From assembly GCA_019308645.1 (NCBI GenBank), contig JAFDHR010000080.1, positions 1 through 8,783 of the forward strand: DNA of 8,783 nucleotides, in the 5' to 3' direction. Made by a program: the position numbers and the translations under genes. Each line of letters begins with the position of its first letter. Position 1 is the stretch's first letter. Source of the DNA: Deltaproteobacteria bacterium (lineage in GTDB: Bacteria > Desulfobacterota > DSM-4660 > Desulfatiglandales > B25-G16). Under the pieces are notes generated by a model, which did not search any database, was not told the origin of the DNA, and saw only the letters and a list, made by a program, of their open reading frames with translations. Shown here in pieces: positions 1 through 6,957 of this stretch.

Positions 1-419
1 ACCTCCTTTATATTTTCTTTTCTCAGGCGGCTCATGAGCTCAGCAATACGAATGTCTTCTATTCCTACACCATCTAAGGGGGAAAGAACCCCCTGTAGAA
101 TATGGTATCTTCCTTTAAAGGTCCCTGATTTTTCAATGGCCAGCTGGTCTCCAGGCCCTTCAACTACGCAAAGGACACCATTTGCTCTCCTTTGATCGGT
201 GCAAATGGGGCAAGGATCTTTATCGGTAAAGTTAAAACATACGGAACAGAATTTAATTTTTTCTTTTACCTCCAAAAGACTTCGGGCCAATTCCTCAGCG
301 AAATTTTTTGGAGTCCTCAAGACATAAAGCGCCAATCTCTCCGCTGACTTCTTTCCAATACCAGGAAATTTGCTAAATTGTTCAATCAGCATTCCCAGCG
401 ATGATGGATAAATCCCCAT
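1..419 (-). CDS. recR: Recombination protein RecR, C-terminus cut off by window edge
   Basis: RecR works with RecF and RecO to load RecA at single-stranded gaps in the cytoplasm. The first 139 codons are visible, beginning MGIYPSSLGMLIEQFSKFPG at an ATG at 419. In order I see the N-terminal helix-hairpin-helix (FPGIGKKSAERLA, about residues 18-30), a four-cysteine zinc finger (C58, C61, C70, C73 in CSVCFNFTDKDPCPIC), and the start of the Toprim domain (VLCVVEGPGDQLAIE, then LSPLDGVG). Family members are about 200 residues, so roughly 60 are missing. The ribosome site before the ATG is weak (AGGT about 8 nt upstream). It lies downstream of ybaB, its usual partner, but a 143-bp spacer with two hairpins separates them, where the pair is normally tight. 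Identification is secure; the start is chosen from the family's typical M..YP.SL opening. Confidence 0.95.
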   Translation of the reverse strand, partial: MGIYPSSLGMLIEQFSKFPGIGKKSAERLALYVLRTPKNFAEELARSLLEVKEKIKFCSVCFNFTDKDPCPICTDQRRANGVLCVVEGPGDQLAIEKSGTFKGRYHILQGVLSPLDGVGIEDIRIAELMSRLRKENIKE

Positions 420-452
420 TTCAATACCTAAAATGTAACTACGCAGGTTGTC

Positions 453-469
453 GGGTTCACCGTGAACCC
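453..469. repeat. Perfect inverted repeat in ybaB-recR spacer
   Basis: Arms GGGTTCAC (453-460) and GTGAACCC (462-469) are exact complements around one central base. The site lies 34 bp before the recR start. It could be an operator or a decayed mobile repeat. No T-tract follows on either strand, so it does not look like a rho-independent terminator. Confidence 0.6.
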
Positions 470-505
470 TGGAACTTTGAAACCCGAATAGTAACCCTAA
501 AATTA

Positions 506-542
506 TGTGATATGTGGCTCACATTCCGCATCCACTATCACA
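506..542. repeat. Imperfect hairpin in ybaB-recR spacer
   Basis: TGTGATA(T)GTGG at 506-517 pairs with CCACTATCACA at 532-542, giving an 11-bp stem with one bulged base and a 14-nt loop. It sits 20 bp after the ybaB stop. Without a U-tract it is more likely an RNA processing or stabilising structure, or a dispersed repeat, than a terminator. Confidence 0.5.
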
Positions 543-562
543 CATCGGACATCCTAAGTTTT

Positions 563-886
563 TTACATCAAGCCTGGTATATTCACGCCACCGGTTAGTT
601 TCGTCATCTCATCGCTGGCCATTTGCTTTGCCTGAAAAAGTGCATCATTGACTGCTGCTAAAACAAGATCCTCTAACATCTCAATATCTTCTTGATTTAC
701 AACCTCGGGGTCAATTTTTATAGAAGCGATCTCTTGCTTTCCAGTTGCTATAACTGTTACCATTCCGCCACCAGCTGATGTTTCAACTGTCTTTTCACTT
801 AGTTCTTCCTGCAGCTTTGCCATTTTTTCCTGAAGCTGTTGTGCCTTTTTAAGCAAATTACCCATGTTAGGCATACCTTTCAACAA
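563..886 (-). CDS. ybaB: YbaB/EbfC family nucleoid-associated protein
   Basis: This is a small DNA-binding protein of the YbaB/EbfC family, which forms dimers and coats the nucleoid. The 107 residues match the family's usual size. The opening LKGMPNMGNLLKKAQQLQEK is the typical N-terminus, followed by a charged helix (KMAKLQEELSEKTVE), the AGGGMVTVIATGKQEIASIKIDPEVV core sheet and a C-terminal helix ending GGVNIPGLM. The start is a TTG: there are TTG codons at 886 and 883 and an ATG at 874. A full Shine-Dalgarno (891-898) is 4-7 nt from the TTGs but about 16 nt from the ATG, which favours a TTG start. It follows argH by 49 bp and precedes recR. The dnaX gene that commonly heads dnaX-ybaB-recR is not adjacent here. 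Confidence 0.93.
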   Translation of the reverse strand: MLKGMPNMGNLLKKAQQLQEKMAKLQEELSEKTVETSAGGGMVTVIATGKQEIASIKIDPEVVNQEDIEMLEDLVLAAVNDALFQAKQMASDEMTKLTGGVNIPGLM

Positions 887-890
887 TTCT

Positions 891-898
891 ACCTCCTT
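891..898 (-). promoter_or_regulatory. Strong Shine-Dalgarno deciding the ybaB TTG start
   Basis: On the minus strand this reads AAGGAGGT, a full match to the anti-SD core. Its spacing fits the TTG codons at 886 or 883, not the downstream ATG at 874. Confidence 0.8.
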
Positions 899-935
899 AT
901 ATTAGTGTATGTTGTAGTTGGTTTATTCTTTGTGT

Positions 936-2315
936 TTATGAGTTTAGCTCTTTCTTTGCCGTGTGTAATGCCTTTTTAACTTCTTTAGGCCCAGTTCCTC
1001 CCTTAATATTTCTACGCTCGATACATGACGCTGGATCAAGCCATCCGTAGACATCATTCTCGATAAGGCTGCTAAAATGTTTCATTTCACGTAAGTCAAG
1101 TTGATGCAGTTCCTTATTTTTCTTTTGAGCTAAAAGGATCATGTCACCTACAATGTGATGAGCTTTTCTGAATGTCATGCCCTTGGTCACAAGATAATCG
1201 GCCAGGTCTGTTGCAACAAGATATCCACTTTCAGTTGCCTTCTTGAGATTTTCTTTTTTGAAATCTATCTCTTTGAGGAGCAGCGAGAAAATGCCCAGCG
1301 ATTTTTCTACGGTGTCAACAGTATCGAAAAGGGGCTCTTTATCTTCCTGCATATCCTTATTGTACGTAAGAGGAAGGCCTTTCATGGTTGTGAGTAGTGA
1401 TATCAGGTGACCATATACCCTCCCCGTCTTTCCCCTGATCAGCTCAGGGATATCGGGATTTTTTTTCTGGGGCATGATGCTGCTACCAGTAGCAAAGGAA
1501 TCGGAGATTTCTATAAAGTCAAATTCCTGAGTTGACCAAATAATCAGTTCTTCACACAGACGGGAAAGATGCATCATCAAAAGGGCAGATATAAAGATAA
1601 ACTCCAGTATAAAGTCTCTGTCCGATACTGCATCCATGCTATTTGCCGTTATCCTTTGCAGATTCAGCTCTTTGGACAGAAATTCCCTGTCTATGGCAAA
1701 GGTAGTTCCAGTTAGTGCAGCGCTCCCCAGAGGAAGGACATTTGTTCTCTTCAAGGCCTCCTCATATCTCTGCGTATCCCTCTTGGTCATCTCGTAGTAG
1801 GCCAGTAAATGGTGTGCTAAGAGCACGGGTTGCGCCCGTTGAAGATGGGTATAACCAGGCATGACCAGATCCTGGTTCTTTTCAGCTATCTCGATCAAGG
1901 ATAATTGAAATTCCCTTATCAGTTGTAGAATGTTTCCTGTTGAATTTTTTATGAATAACCTTGTATCAAGGGCTATCTGGTCATTTCTGCTTCTTCCGGT
2001 ATGGATCATTTCACCCAGCGTGCCGGTTTTGTGTATCAGGGCCTTTTCAATAACGGTATGAATATCTTCCGATGACTCATCAAAGATAAATGTACCTTTT
2101 TCTATCTCGCTATAGATCTCTTGCAAGGCTGAGAGAATTTTTTTGGCTGCATTCTCACTGATTATACCCTGTTTTCCCAGCATTTTGCAGTATGCTATGC
2201 TACCCTGGATATCCTCTCTCCACAGCCTTTTATCAAACTGGAGAGAGGAATTAAAGGTATTCACCATGTCATGTGTGTCTGATGTGAAACGGCCTCCCCA
2301 GAGCTTTTCACTCAT
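936..2315 (-). CDS. argH: Argininosuccinate lyase
   Basis: This enzyme catalyses the last step of arginine synthesis, cleaving argininosuccinate to arginine and fumarate as a cytoplasmic homotetramer of the fumarase/aspartase superfamily. Its 459 residues are normal length. Visible motifs are KLWGGRF at the N-terminus, HTGRSRND (105-112), GYTHLQRAQP (154-163, with the His of the conserved TH pair at 157), and the superfamily signature GSSIMPQKKNPD (277-288), whose mobile loop carries the catalytic serine. The ATG at 2315 has AAGGA about 9 nt upstream, located inside the small ORF 2317-2457 that ends one base before argH. Translation is therefore probably coupled to that ORF. No lesion is seen, so the gene looks functional although its normal partner argG is missing next door. 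Confidence 0.98.
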   Translation of the reverse strand: MSEKLWGGRFTSDTHDMVNTFNSSLQFDKRLWREDIQGSIAYCKMLGKQGIISENAAKKILSALQEIYSEIEKGTFIFDESSEDIHTVIEKALIHKTGTLGEMIHTGRSRNDQIALDTRLFIKNSTGNILQLIREFQLSLIEIAEKNQDLVMPGYTHLQRAQPVLLAHHLLAYYEMTKRDTQRYEEALKRTNVLPLGSAALTGTTFAIDREFLSKELNLQRITANSMDAVSDRDFILEFIFISALLMMHLSRLCEELIIWSTQEFDFIEISDSFATGSSIMPQKKNPDIPELIRGKTGRVYGHLISLLTTMKGLPLTYNKDMQEDKEPLFDTVDTVEKSLGIFSLLLKEIDFKKENLKKATESGYLVATDLADYLVTKGMTFRKAHHIVGDMILLAQKKNKELHQLDLREMKHFSSLIENDVYGWLDPASCIERRNIKGGTGPKEVKKALHTAKKELNS

Positions 2316-2316
2316 T

Positions 2317-2457
2317 TCAATTTCCTTGTCTCATGAGATTTGCGATTTTCGATTCATAACCATTACGCATAATTAATCCATCGGCATATTTCTGGTTATA
2401 TACTGTGTCTTCTTTAAATGTGATATATTCATCAGGGTCTAAAAAATACTTTTTCAT
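2317..2457 (-). pseudogene. 46-codon ORF, probable argF start / argG tail deletion scar
   Basis: The ATG overlaps the argD stop as ATGA, and the TGA stop lies one base before the argH ATG. The product opens MKKYFLDPDEYITFKED and continues TVYNQKYADGLIMRN, ending KIANLMRQGN. From residue 13 on it resembles the C-terminal tail of argininosuccinate synthase, whose usual form is F..D.VYNQKDAEGFI.L followed by a basic helix. The opening MKK.FL resembles many ornithine carbamoyltransferase N-termini and sits exactly where argF would start after argD. I infer an in-frame deletion from the first codons of argF to the last ~40 codons of argG, about 2 kb. It carries no catalytic residues. It may persist because it supplies the argH ribosome site and translational coupling. 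Alternatives are an assembly collapse or an unrelated small protein. Confidence 0.7.
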
Positions 2458-3647
2458 ATCCTTATTTTCCTAAATATCTCATCCAGACATGTGATTAATA
2501 GATCAATCTCATCTTTTGTTATGATTAAAGGAGGCACAAACCTGAGAATTTTTGCCTGGATACAGTTTATTAAAAACCCTTTTTTCATGCAGGCATTGAC
2601 AATATCAGCTCCATCTCTATCAAGCAATACTCCAAGTATAAGGCCTAAACCCCTTACATCTTTTATAATACTATATTTTCGTTGAAGATAAGTGAGTTGA
2701 TTTTTAAAATAATCCCCCATCGTTCTGGCATTTTCGATCCAGCCATCATTCAAAAGGCTTTTGACAACAGCCAGGGCACCTGCAGTAATCAGGGGTGTTC
2801 CTCCGAACGTTGTCGCATGACTCCCTGGGCCAAAGGCATCAGCTAATTCCTCTGTTGCCAGCATAGCGCCGATAGGAAGCCCGTTACCCAAGGCCTTGGC
2901 AAGGGTCATGATATCAGGTATTATTCCAAAATGTTGGTAGGAAAAGAGCCTTCCTGTTCTTCCCATACCGGCCTGCACCTCGTCTAATATTAAGAGAAGC
3001 TCGTGTTTTTTACAGATTTCTTTGACACCTTTTAGGTAATCACCGTCAGGAACAACAACACCTCCTTCACCCTGTATTGGTTCTAACATTACAGCACATA
3101 CAGATCTATCTATAGCAGCATTCAGGTTATCCAGATCGTTAAAGGGTACATATCTAAAATCTTCAAGGAAGGGCTCAAAGCCTATTCTGATCTTTTCTTG
3201 ACCTGTAGCTGAAAGTGTGGCCATTGTCCGGCCATGGAATGAATTTTCCATGGTTATGATAGCATATCTCTCAGGCCCAAATTTTTCTTTTGAATAACGC
3301 CTGGCTAATTTTATGGCTGCCTCGTTAGCCTCGGCCCCACTGTTACAGAAAAACACCCTGTCTGCAAAAGAGTTCTCTACCAATATCTGGGCAAGTTCTG
3401 TCTGAGGCTGTGTATAAAATAGGTTAGAAACATGTACAAGTTTTGTAGACTGTTCATACAGGGCTTTGCTCACTATGGGTGAGCTATGTCCAAGAGCACA
3501 GACAGCTATTCCACCAACAAAATCGATGTATTCATTACCTTTCTCATCCCATACCCGGCATCCATCACCTTTAACCAGGGTGATGGGAAAGCGCTTGTAT
3601 GTGTTGAACATGAATGTATCTGCTCTGTCTATGGTGTTAGAAATCAT
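2454..3647 (-). CDS. argD: Acetylornithine aminotransferase
   Basis: This is a class III PLP-dependent aminotransferase that converts N-acetylglutamate semialdehyde to N-acetylornithine with glutamate as donor. From the ATG at 3647 it has 397 residues, the normal length. Numbered from that start, motifs include NTYKRFPITLVKGDG near the N-terminus, NSGAEANE (102-109, PLP phosphate site), FHGRT (137-141), DEVQ (222-225), the PLP lysine in TLAKALGNGLP (K251), and a complete C-terminus. The reading frame is open to a GTG at 3716, but those 23 extra codons lie inside a dispersed repeat (3661-3735) and look nothing like ArgD, so I reject them. Neither start has a visible Shine-Dalgarno. The stop overlaps the next small ORF. 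A succinylornithine transaminase activity is possible for such enzymes, but the arg context supports ArgD. Confidence 0.95.
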   Translation of the reverse strand: MISNTIDRADTFMFNTYKRFPITLVKGDGCRVWDEKGNEYIDFVGGIAVCALGHSSPIVSKALYEQSTKLVHVSNLFYTQPQTELAQILVENSFADRVFFCNSGAEANEAAIKLARRYSKEKFGPERYAIITMENSFHGRTMATLSATGQEKIRIGFEPFLEDFRYVPFNDLDNLNAAIDRSVCAVMLEPIQGEGGVVVPDGDYLKGVKEICKKHELLLILDEVQAGMGRTGRLFSYQHFGIIPDIMTLAKALGNGLPIGAMLATEELADAFGPGSHATTFGGTPLITAGALAVVKSLLNDGWIENARTMGDYFKNQLTYLQRKYSIIKDVRGLGLILGVLLDRDGADIVNACMKKGFLINCIQAKILRFVPPLIITKDEIDLLITCLDEIFRKIRI

Positions 3648-3660
3648 GATTATATATAGT

Positions 3661-3735
3661 TTAAAGTGAGCTAAAATTATGGATAGGATCCATAATGATT
3701 CATTAACCTTAGGCACTTTTAAAATTTAGGCACTT
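3661..3735 (-). repeat. Dispersed repeat copy A in argB-argD spacer
   Basis: Read on the minus strand it has two AAGTGCCTAA units, then GGTTAATGAATC, a perfect 9-bp hairpin (ATTATGGAT / ATCCATAAT, 3-nt loop, 3676-3696), and closes with TTTTAGCTCACTTTAA. The same layout recurs at 8642-8740. The two ends are imperfect inverted repeats of each other. It fills nearly the whole spacer, beginning one base after the argB stop, and supplies the spurious N-terminal extension of argD. Confidence 0.8.
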
Positions 3736-3736
3736 A

Positions 3737-4636
3737 TTAATCAAGAACTATCTCTGTTCCCACTCCTTCATCTGTAAATATCTCTAAAAGTAGGGCATGT
3801 TCCTTCCTGCCATCAATAATATGAACCTTTTTTACTCCACCTTTAAGTGCATCTAGGCAACATTGGAGCTTTGGTATCATTCCTTCCTTGATAACCCCAC
3901 GAGCTATCATTTTTTTTGCATCACCTGCTGTGAGACTGCTAATAAGGTTGCCATCTCCGTCAAGAACACCCTCGACATCAGTTAAGAGGATGAGCTTTCT
4001 CGCTTCAAGAGATGAGGCAATATGACCAGCCACAAGATCGGCGTTGATGTTGTATGTCTCATTATCTTTGCCCACTCCAACAGGGGCAATCACAGGAATA
4101 AACTGGTTAGTTATGAGGCTTTTTATTATTCGGTTATTAACAGAGACAACCTCACCCACTAGACCAATATCTATTATCTCTGGAGGGTTATCAGGCTTAT
4201 CCATTTTCTCATCAGAATTTGGTAGAAACCGAAGTTTTTTGGCAGTAATAAGATGGCCATCTTTACCTGAGAGGCCAACTGCCTGTCCACCATGTTGATT
4301 TATTGTGGCAACAATTTCTTTATTTACCTTCCCAGCAAGAACCATCTCAACGACATCCATCGTTTTTTCATCAGTAACCCTGTGGCCATTGACGAAATTC
4401 GATTGTATGGACATTTCACTCAAGATTTTTCCTATTTGAGGGCCACCACCGTGTACTATTACTGGATTAAGGCTGACGTATTTCATCAGGATGATATCTA
4501 AGGCAAAATCCTTTTTTAACCTGGAATCAACCATAGCATGGCCGCCATATTTAATGACAATTGTCTGGCTATTAAATTTTTTTATATATGGCAGGGCCTC
4601 AATCAGGATCCTTGCCCTGTCTAAACCAGTATTCAT
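3737..4636 (-). CDS. argB: Acetylglutamate kinase
   Basis: This enzyme phosphorylates N-acetylglutamate with ATP, the second step of arginine synthesis, and belongs to the amino acid kinase family. Its 299 residues are normal. Visible motifs are KYGGHAM (29-35), HGGGPQI (62-68), GLSGKDG (121-127), NINADLVA (197-204), LLTDVEGV (217-224) and GMIPK (252-256). It has an N-terminal helix before the kinase fold ([15 protein letters not shown]) and the ending [20 protein letters not shown] followed by GVGTEI. Both are features of hexameric, arginine-inhibited NAGKs, so feedback inhibition by arginine is likely; that is inferred from family knowledge. The ATG at 4636 has a good ribosome site (GAGGTGAGG, about 5 nt away). 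A 163-bp spacer separates it from hslU upstream. Confidence 0.97.
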   Translation of the reverse strand: MNTGLDRARILIEALPYIKKFNSQTIVIKYGGHAMVDSRLKKDFALDIILMKYVSLNPVIVHGGGPQIGKILSEMSIQSNFVNGHRVTDEKTMDVVEMVLAGKVNKEIVATINQHGGQAVGLSGKDGHLITAKKLRFLPNSDEKMDKPDNPPEIIDIGLVGEVVSVNNRIIKSLITNQFIPVIAPVGVGKDNETYNINADLVAGHIASSLEARKLILLTDVEGVLDGDGNLISSLTAGDAKKMIARGVIKEGMIPKLQCCLDALKGGVKKVHIIDGRKEHALLLEIFTDEGVGTEIVLD

Positions 4637-4748
4637 CTAAGCCTCACCTCTTAAGTCTGCTATATGAGCGAAAGCAGTTATTCCAAAAAACTCTACTCCA
4701 CCATTCGGAATACTGACTAAAACATGAAGCGACTAAAATTATTATTGC

Positions 4749-4799
4749 CAAATTTACAATTCTCAATCCCCAAATTCCTCAATTCACAATTCAAAATTT
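4749..4799. repeat. Degenerate AATTC-type repeats after hslU
   Basis: AATTC or a near variant (AATCC) recurs every 5-10 bp: ACAATTCTC, AATCCCC, AAATTCCTC, AATTCAC, AATTCAAAA. It abuts the hslU stop codon and is a low-complexity degenerate tandem array. It forms the hslU-proximal third of the 163-bp hslU-argB spacer. In the rest of that spacer I see only the argB ribosome site. Confidence 0.5.
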
Positions 4800-6203
4800 C
4801 TAAAGAATATATTTACTTAGATTTATATCTTCCAGTATTTCGCTTAGCTTATCACTCACATAATCTCTATCAATTGTTATTTCTTTTTCTTTCATGTCTG
4901 ATGCATTAAAAGAAATATCATCCAAAAGTGCTTCCATCACTGTATGTAAACGTCGTGCGCCTATATTTTCCATTGTCTCGTTAGCCTGATAGGCCATTTT
5001 TGCTATCTGGGCTATGGCTGATTCAACAAAGTGCAGCGTAACTCCTTCAGTAGAGAGTAGGGCCTCATATTGAATTATTAGAGCATTTTGCGGCTCCGTT
5101 AATATCCTTACGAAATCCTCTTGGGTAAGGGAGTTGAGCTCTACTCGTATAGGAAAACGACCCTGAAGCTCAGGCAAAAGGTCAGAAGGTTTGCTCCCGT
5201 GAAAGGCCCCGGATGCAATGAATAAAATATGATCGCTCTTTACCATTCCGTATTTTGTAAGGACTGTTGATCCTTCCACAATAGGGAGAAGATCTCTTTG
5301 CACTCCCTCCCGTGATACATCAGGGCCAGATGTTGAATCGCTTCCCACTATCTTGTCCAGTTCGTCTAAGAAAATTATCCCATTTTGTTCTGTCCTGTGA
5401 ATAGCCTTTTCAACAACCTTATCGATGTCAATCAGCCTCTGTGATTCTTGCTGTGTTAATATCCCGATAGCATCTTTTACCTTTACCTTCCTTTTTTTGC
5501 TTTTAGAAGGAAGAATTTGTCCGAAAATCTCCTTTACATTAATATCCATTTCTTCTAATCCAGCACCGGAGAATATCTCCACAAGGGGAAAGGACTTATC
5601 GGTTACTTCCAACTCCACATACCTTTCATCAAGTTTCCCTTTCCTTAAGAGACGCCTCAGTTTCTCTCTGGTAGAGATAGGATTAGCAGGTTCGATTTTA
5701 ACTACCTCAAGCATTCCCTCTCTTTTTTCCTCGGTATCTTTCTCTATTTCTTTTTTTGGTTTAGGAAGGAGGATATCTAAAAGTTTATCTTCTGCAAGGT
5801 CAATTGCCTTGGTTTTTACCTTTTCCTGTTCCTCTTGCTTGGCCATATTCACAGCAAGCTCTGTCAAATCCCTGATCATGCTCTCTACATCTCTGCCCAC
5901 ATACCCAACCTCTGTAAATTTTGATGCCTCTATCTTTAAAAATGGTGAGTTAGCTAACCTGGCAAGGCGTCTCGCTATCTCAGTCTTTCCAACACCTGTA
6001 GGGCCTATCATGATTATATTTTTGGGGGCTATTTCATCTCTCAACTCTTCAGGAACCTGTTGCCTGCGCCATCTATTTCTGAGGGCTATAGCCACAGAGC
6101 GTTTTGCATTGTCTTGTCCAACAATATATTTATCCAGCTCTAAGACAATTTCTTTTGGGGTTAAGGGCCTTATCTCTTCTTTTATCTCATCGGTCTTTTC
6201 CAT
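4800..6203 (-). CDS. hslU: HslU, ATPase subunit of the HslVU protease
   Basis: This AAA+ unfoldase docks on HslV and threads substrates into it. Its 467 residues are within the family range. In order: the N-terminal [23 protein letters not shown] region, Walker A GPTGVGKT (67-74), the pore loop GYVGRD (100-105), a charged inserted I domain (about 110-250), Walker [11 protein letters not shown] (276-285, D280 and E281), sensor 1 region with [15 protein letters not shown] (342-355, arginine finger R349), and sensor 2 GARRLH (415-420). The ending NLSKYIL is the conserved C-terminal tail that inserts into HslV. All key residues are present, so it should be active. The ATG at 6203 has GGAG 5 nt upstream. 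It is the partner of the hslV gene 94 bp upstream and likely shares its transcript. Confidence 0.98.
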   Translation of the reverse strand: MEKTDEIKEEIRPLTPKEIVLELDKYIVGQDNAKRSVAIALRNRWRRQQVPEELRDEIAPKNIIMIGPTGVGKTEIARRLARLANSPFLKIEASKFTEVGYVGRDVESMIRDLTELAVNMAKQEEQEKVKTKAIDLAEDKLLDILLPKPKKEIEKDTEEKREGMLEVVKIEPANPISTREKLRRLLRKGKLDERYVELEVTDKSFPLVEIFSGAGLEEMDINVKEIFGQILPSKSKKRKVKVKDAIGILTQQESQRLIDIDKVVEKAIHRTEQNGIIFLDELDKIVGSDSTSGPDVSREGVQRDLLPIVEGSTVLTKYGMVKSDHILFIASGAFHGSKPSDLLPELQGRFPIRVELNSLTQEDFVRILTEPQNALIIQYEALLSTEGVTLHFVESAIAQIAKMAYQANETMENIGARRLHTVMEALLDDISFNASDMKEKEITIDRDYVSDKLSEILEDINLSKYIL

Positions 6204-6237
6204 TAGGTCTCCATTAAAATTCCAAAATTAAGAAGCG

Positions 6238-6283
6238 GGCAGTAATCGCTAAAAATTTCTTTGTTGTCTACTGCAATACTGCC
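6238..6283. repeat. CAGTA repeats and inverted repeat in hslV-hslU spacer
   Basis: GGCAGTA at 6238-6244 is the exact complement of TACTGCC at 6277-6283, with a 32-nt loop. Read on the minus strand, CAGTA occurs three times at short intervals just after the hslV stop (about 6269-6288). No terminator-like T-tract is seen, so read-through into hslU is expected. Confidence 0.5.
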
Positions 6284-6297
6284 TACTGATTTTTCTC

Positions 6298-6882
6298 TTA
6301 TGCCTTTGGATTGGGCAGAAGTTTTACCTCAAACTCTTCATTGGTATAGAGGCAGATAGAGGCCGCGATTTTCATTGATTCAATGGCTATAGATTTGGCA
6401 TTTAAATCGGAGTGAGCCAAAAGAGCCTTTGCAGCAGCTAAGGCATATGGGCCTCCAGAACCGATAGCTGCTATTTCTTCATCCGGTTCAATCACATCCC
6501 CATTCCCCGATAATATAAGGGTATATTCCTTGTCCATAGCAAGGAGCAGCGCCTCTAATCTACGAAGGATTTTATCTGTTCTCCAATCTTTGGCTAACTC
6601 TACAGCAGCTCTAGATAGGTTTCCGTTGTATTTTTCCAGCTTTGCCTCCAGCCTTTCAAAAAGAGCAAAGGCATCTGCTGTTGCCCCTGCAAAACCTACA
6701 AGGACCTGATCATTATACATAAACCTGACTTTTTTAGCCTTTTTTTTCATAATTGTGTTTTCCAGGGTTACCTGCCCATCTGCAGCCATAACTCCCTGTC
6801 CGTTTTTCCTGACAGAAAGGATTGTAGTTCCCCTGATCTTCTTTTGGTTTGACCTATCTCTTTTTTTAAGTATTAATTTCAA
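6298..6882 (-). CDS. hslV: HslV, peptidase subunit of the HslVU protease, TTG start
   Basis: This threonine peptidase forms the dodecameric core of HslVU. The mature chain would start at the double Thr of [11 protein letters not shown]. Counting from Thr1, Asp17 (AADGQVTL) and Lys33 (KKKAKKVR) of the active site are present, as is [16 protein letters not shown]. Mature length is 176 residues, the family norm. The frame is open to an ATG at 6948, but a perfect Shine-Dalgarno (6888-6896) lies inside that extension, 7 nt before a TTG at 6882, so I place the start there. That gives a basic 18-residue propeptide [18 protein letters not shown], much longer than the single Met removed from the E. 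coli protein. It lies between xerC and hslU and is most likely co-transcribed with both. Confidence 0.95.
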   Translation of the reverse strand: MKLILKKRDRSNQKKIRGTTILSVRKNGQGVMAADGQVTLENTIMKKKAKKVRFMYNDQVLVGFAGATADAFALFERLEAKLEKYNGNLSRAAVELAKDWRTDKILRRLEALLLAMDKEYTLILSGNGDVIEPDEEIAAIGSGGPYALAAAKALLAHSDLNAKSIAIESMKIAASICLYTNEEFEVKLLPNPKA

Positions 6883-6887
6883 CAGAT

Positions 6888-6896
6888 AACCTCCTT
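6888..6896 (-). promoter_or_regulatory. Strong Shine-Dalgarno deciding the hslV TTG start
   Basis: On the minus strand this reads AAGGAGGTT, with 7 nt between GGAGG and the TTG at 6882. It is the same strong motif used before the ybaB TTG start. Its place argues against the upstream ATG at 6948. Confidence 0.75.
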
Positions 6897-6957
6897 GGTC
6901 AGGAAGGAACGCTGGAGTGATGGAATAATACTTAAGCACTCCAGGCATTTCCCCTTT

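Noticed and set aside
447..475. tRNA T-arm-like sequence around GGGTTCAC
   Set aside because: No acceptor, D or anticodon arms can be found around it. It is a simple palindrome.
401..598. Plus-strand open frame of 65 codons
   Set aside because: It spans the recR start, a repeat-bearing spacer and the end of ybaB in antisense, with no domain.
3648..3716. GTG start extending argD by 23 codons
   Set aside because: The extension lies mostly inside dispersed repeat copy A and does not resemble ArgD N-termini.
5425..6231. Plus-strand open frame of 268 codons
   Set aside because: It is antisense to hslU over almost all its length. It is Ser/Phe/Leu-rich as expected from the complement of a real gene, with no recognisable domain.
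6883..6948. Upstream ATG start for hslV
   Set aside because: The 22 extra codons contain a perfect Shine-Dalgarno in good position for the TTG at 6882 and show no HslV similarity.
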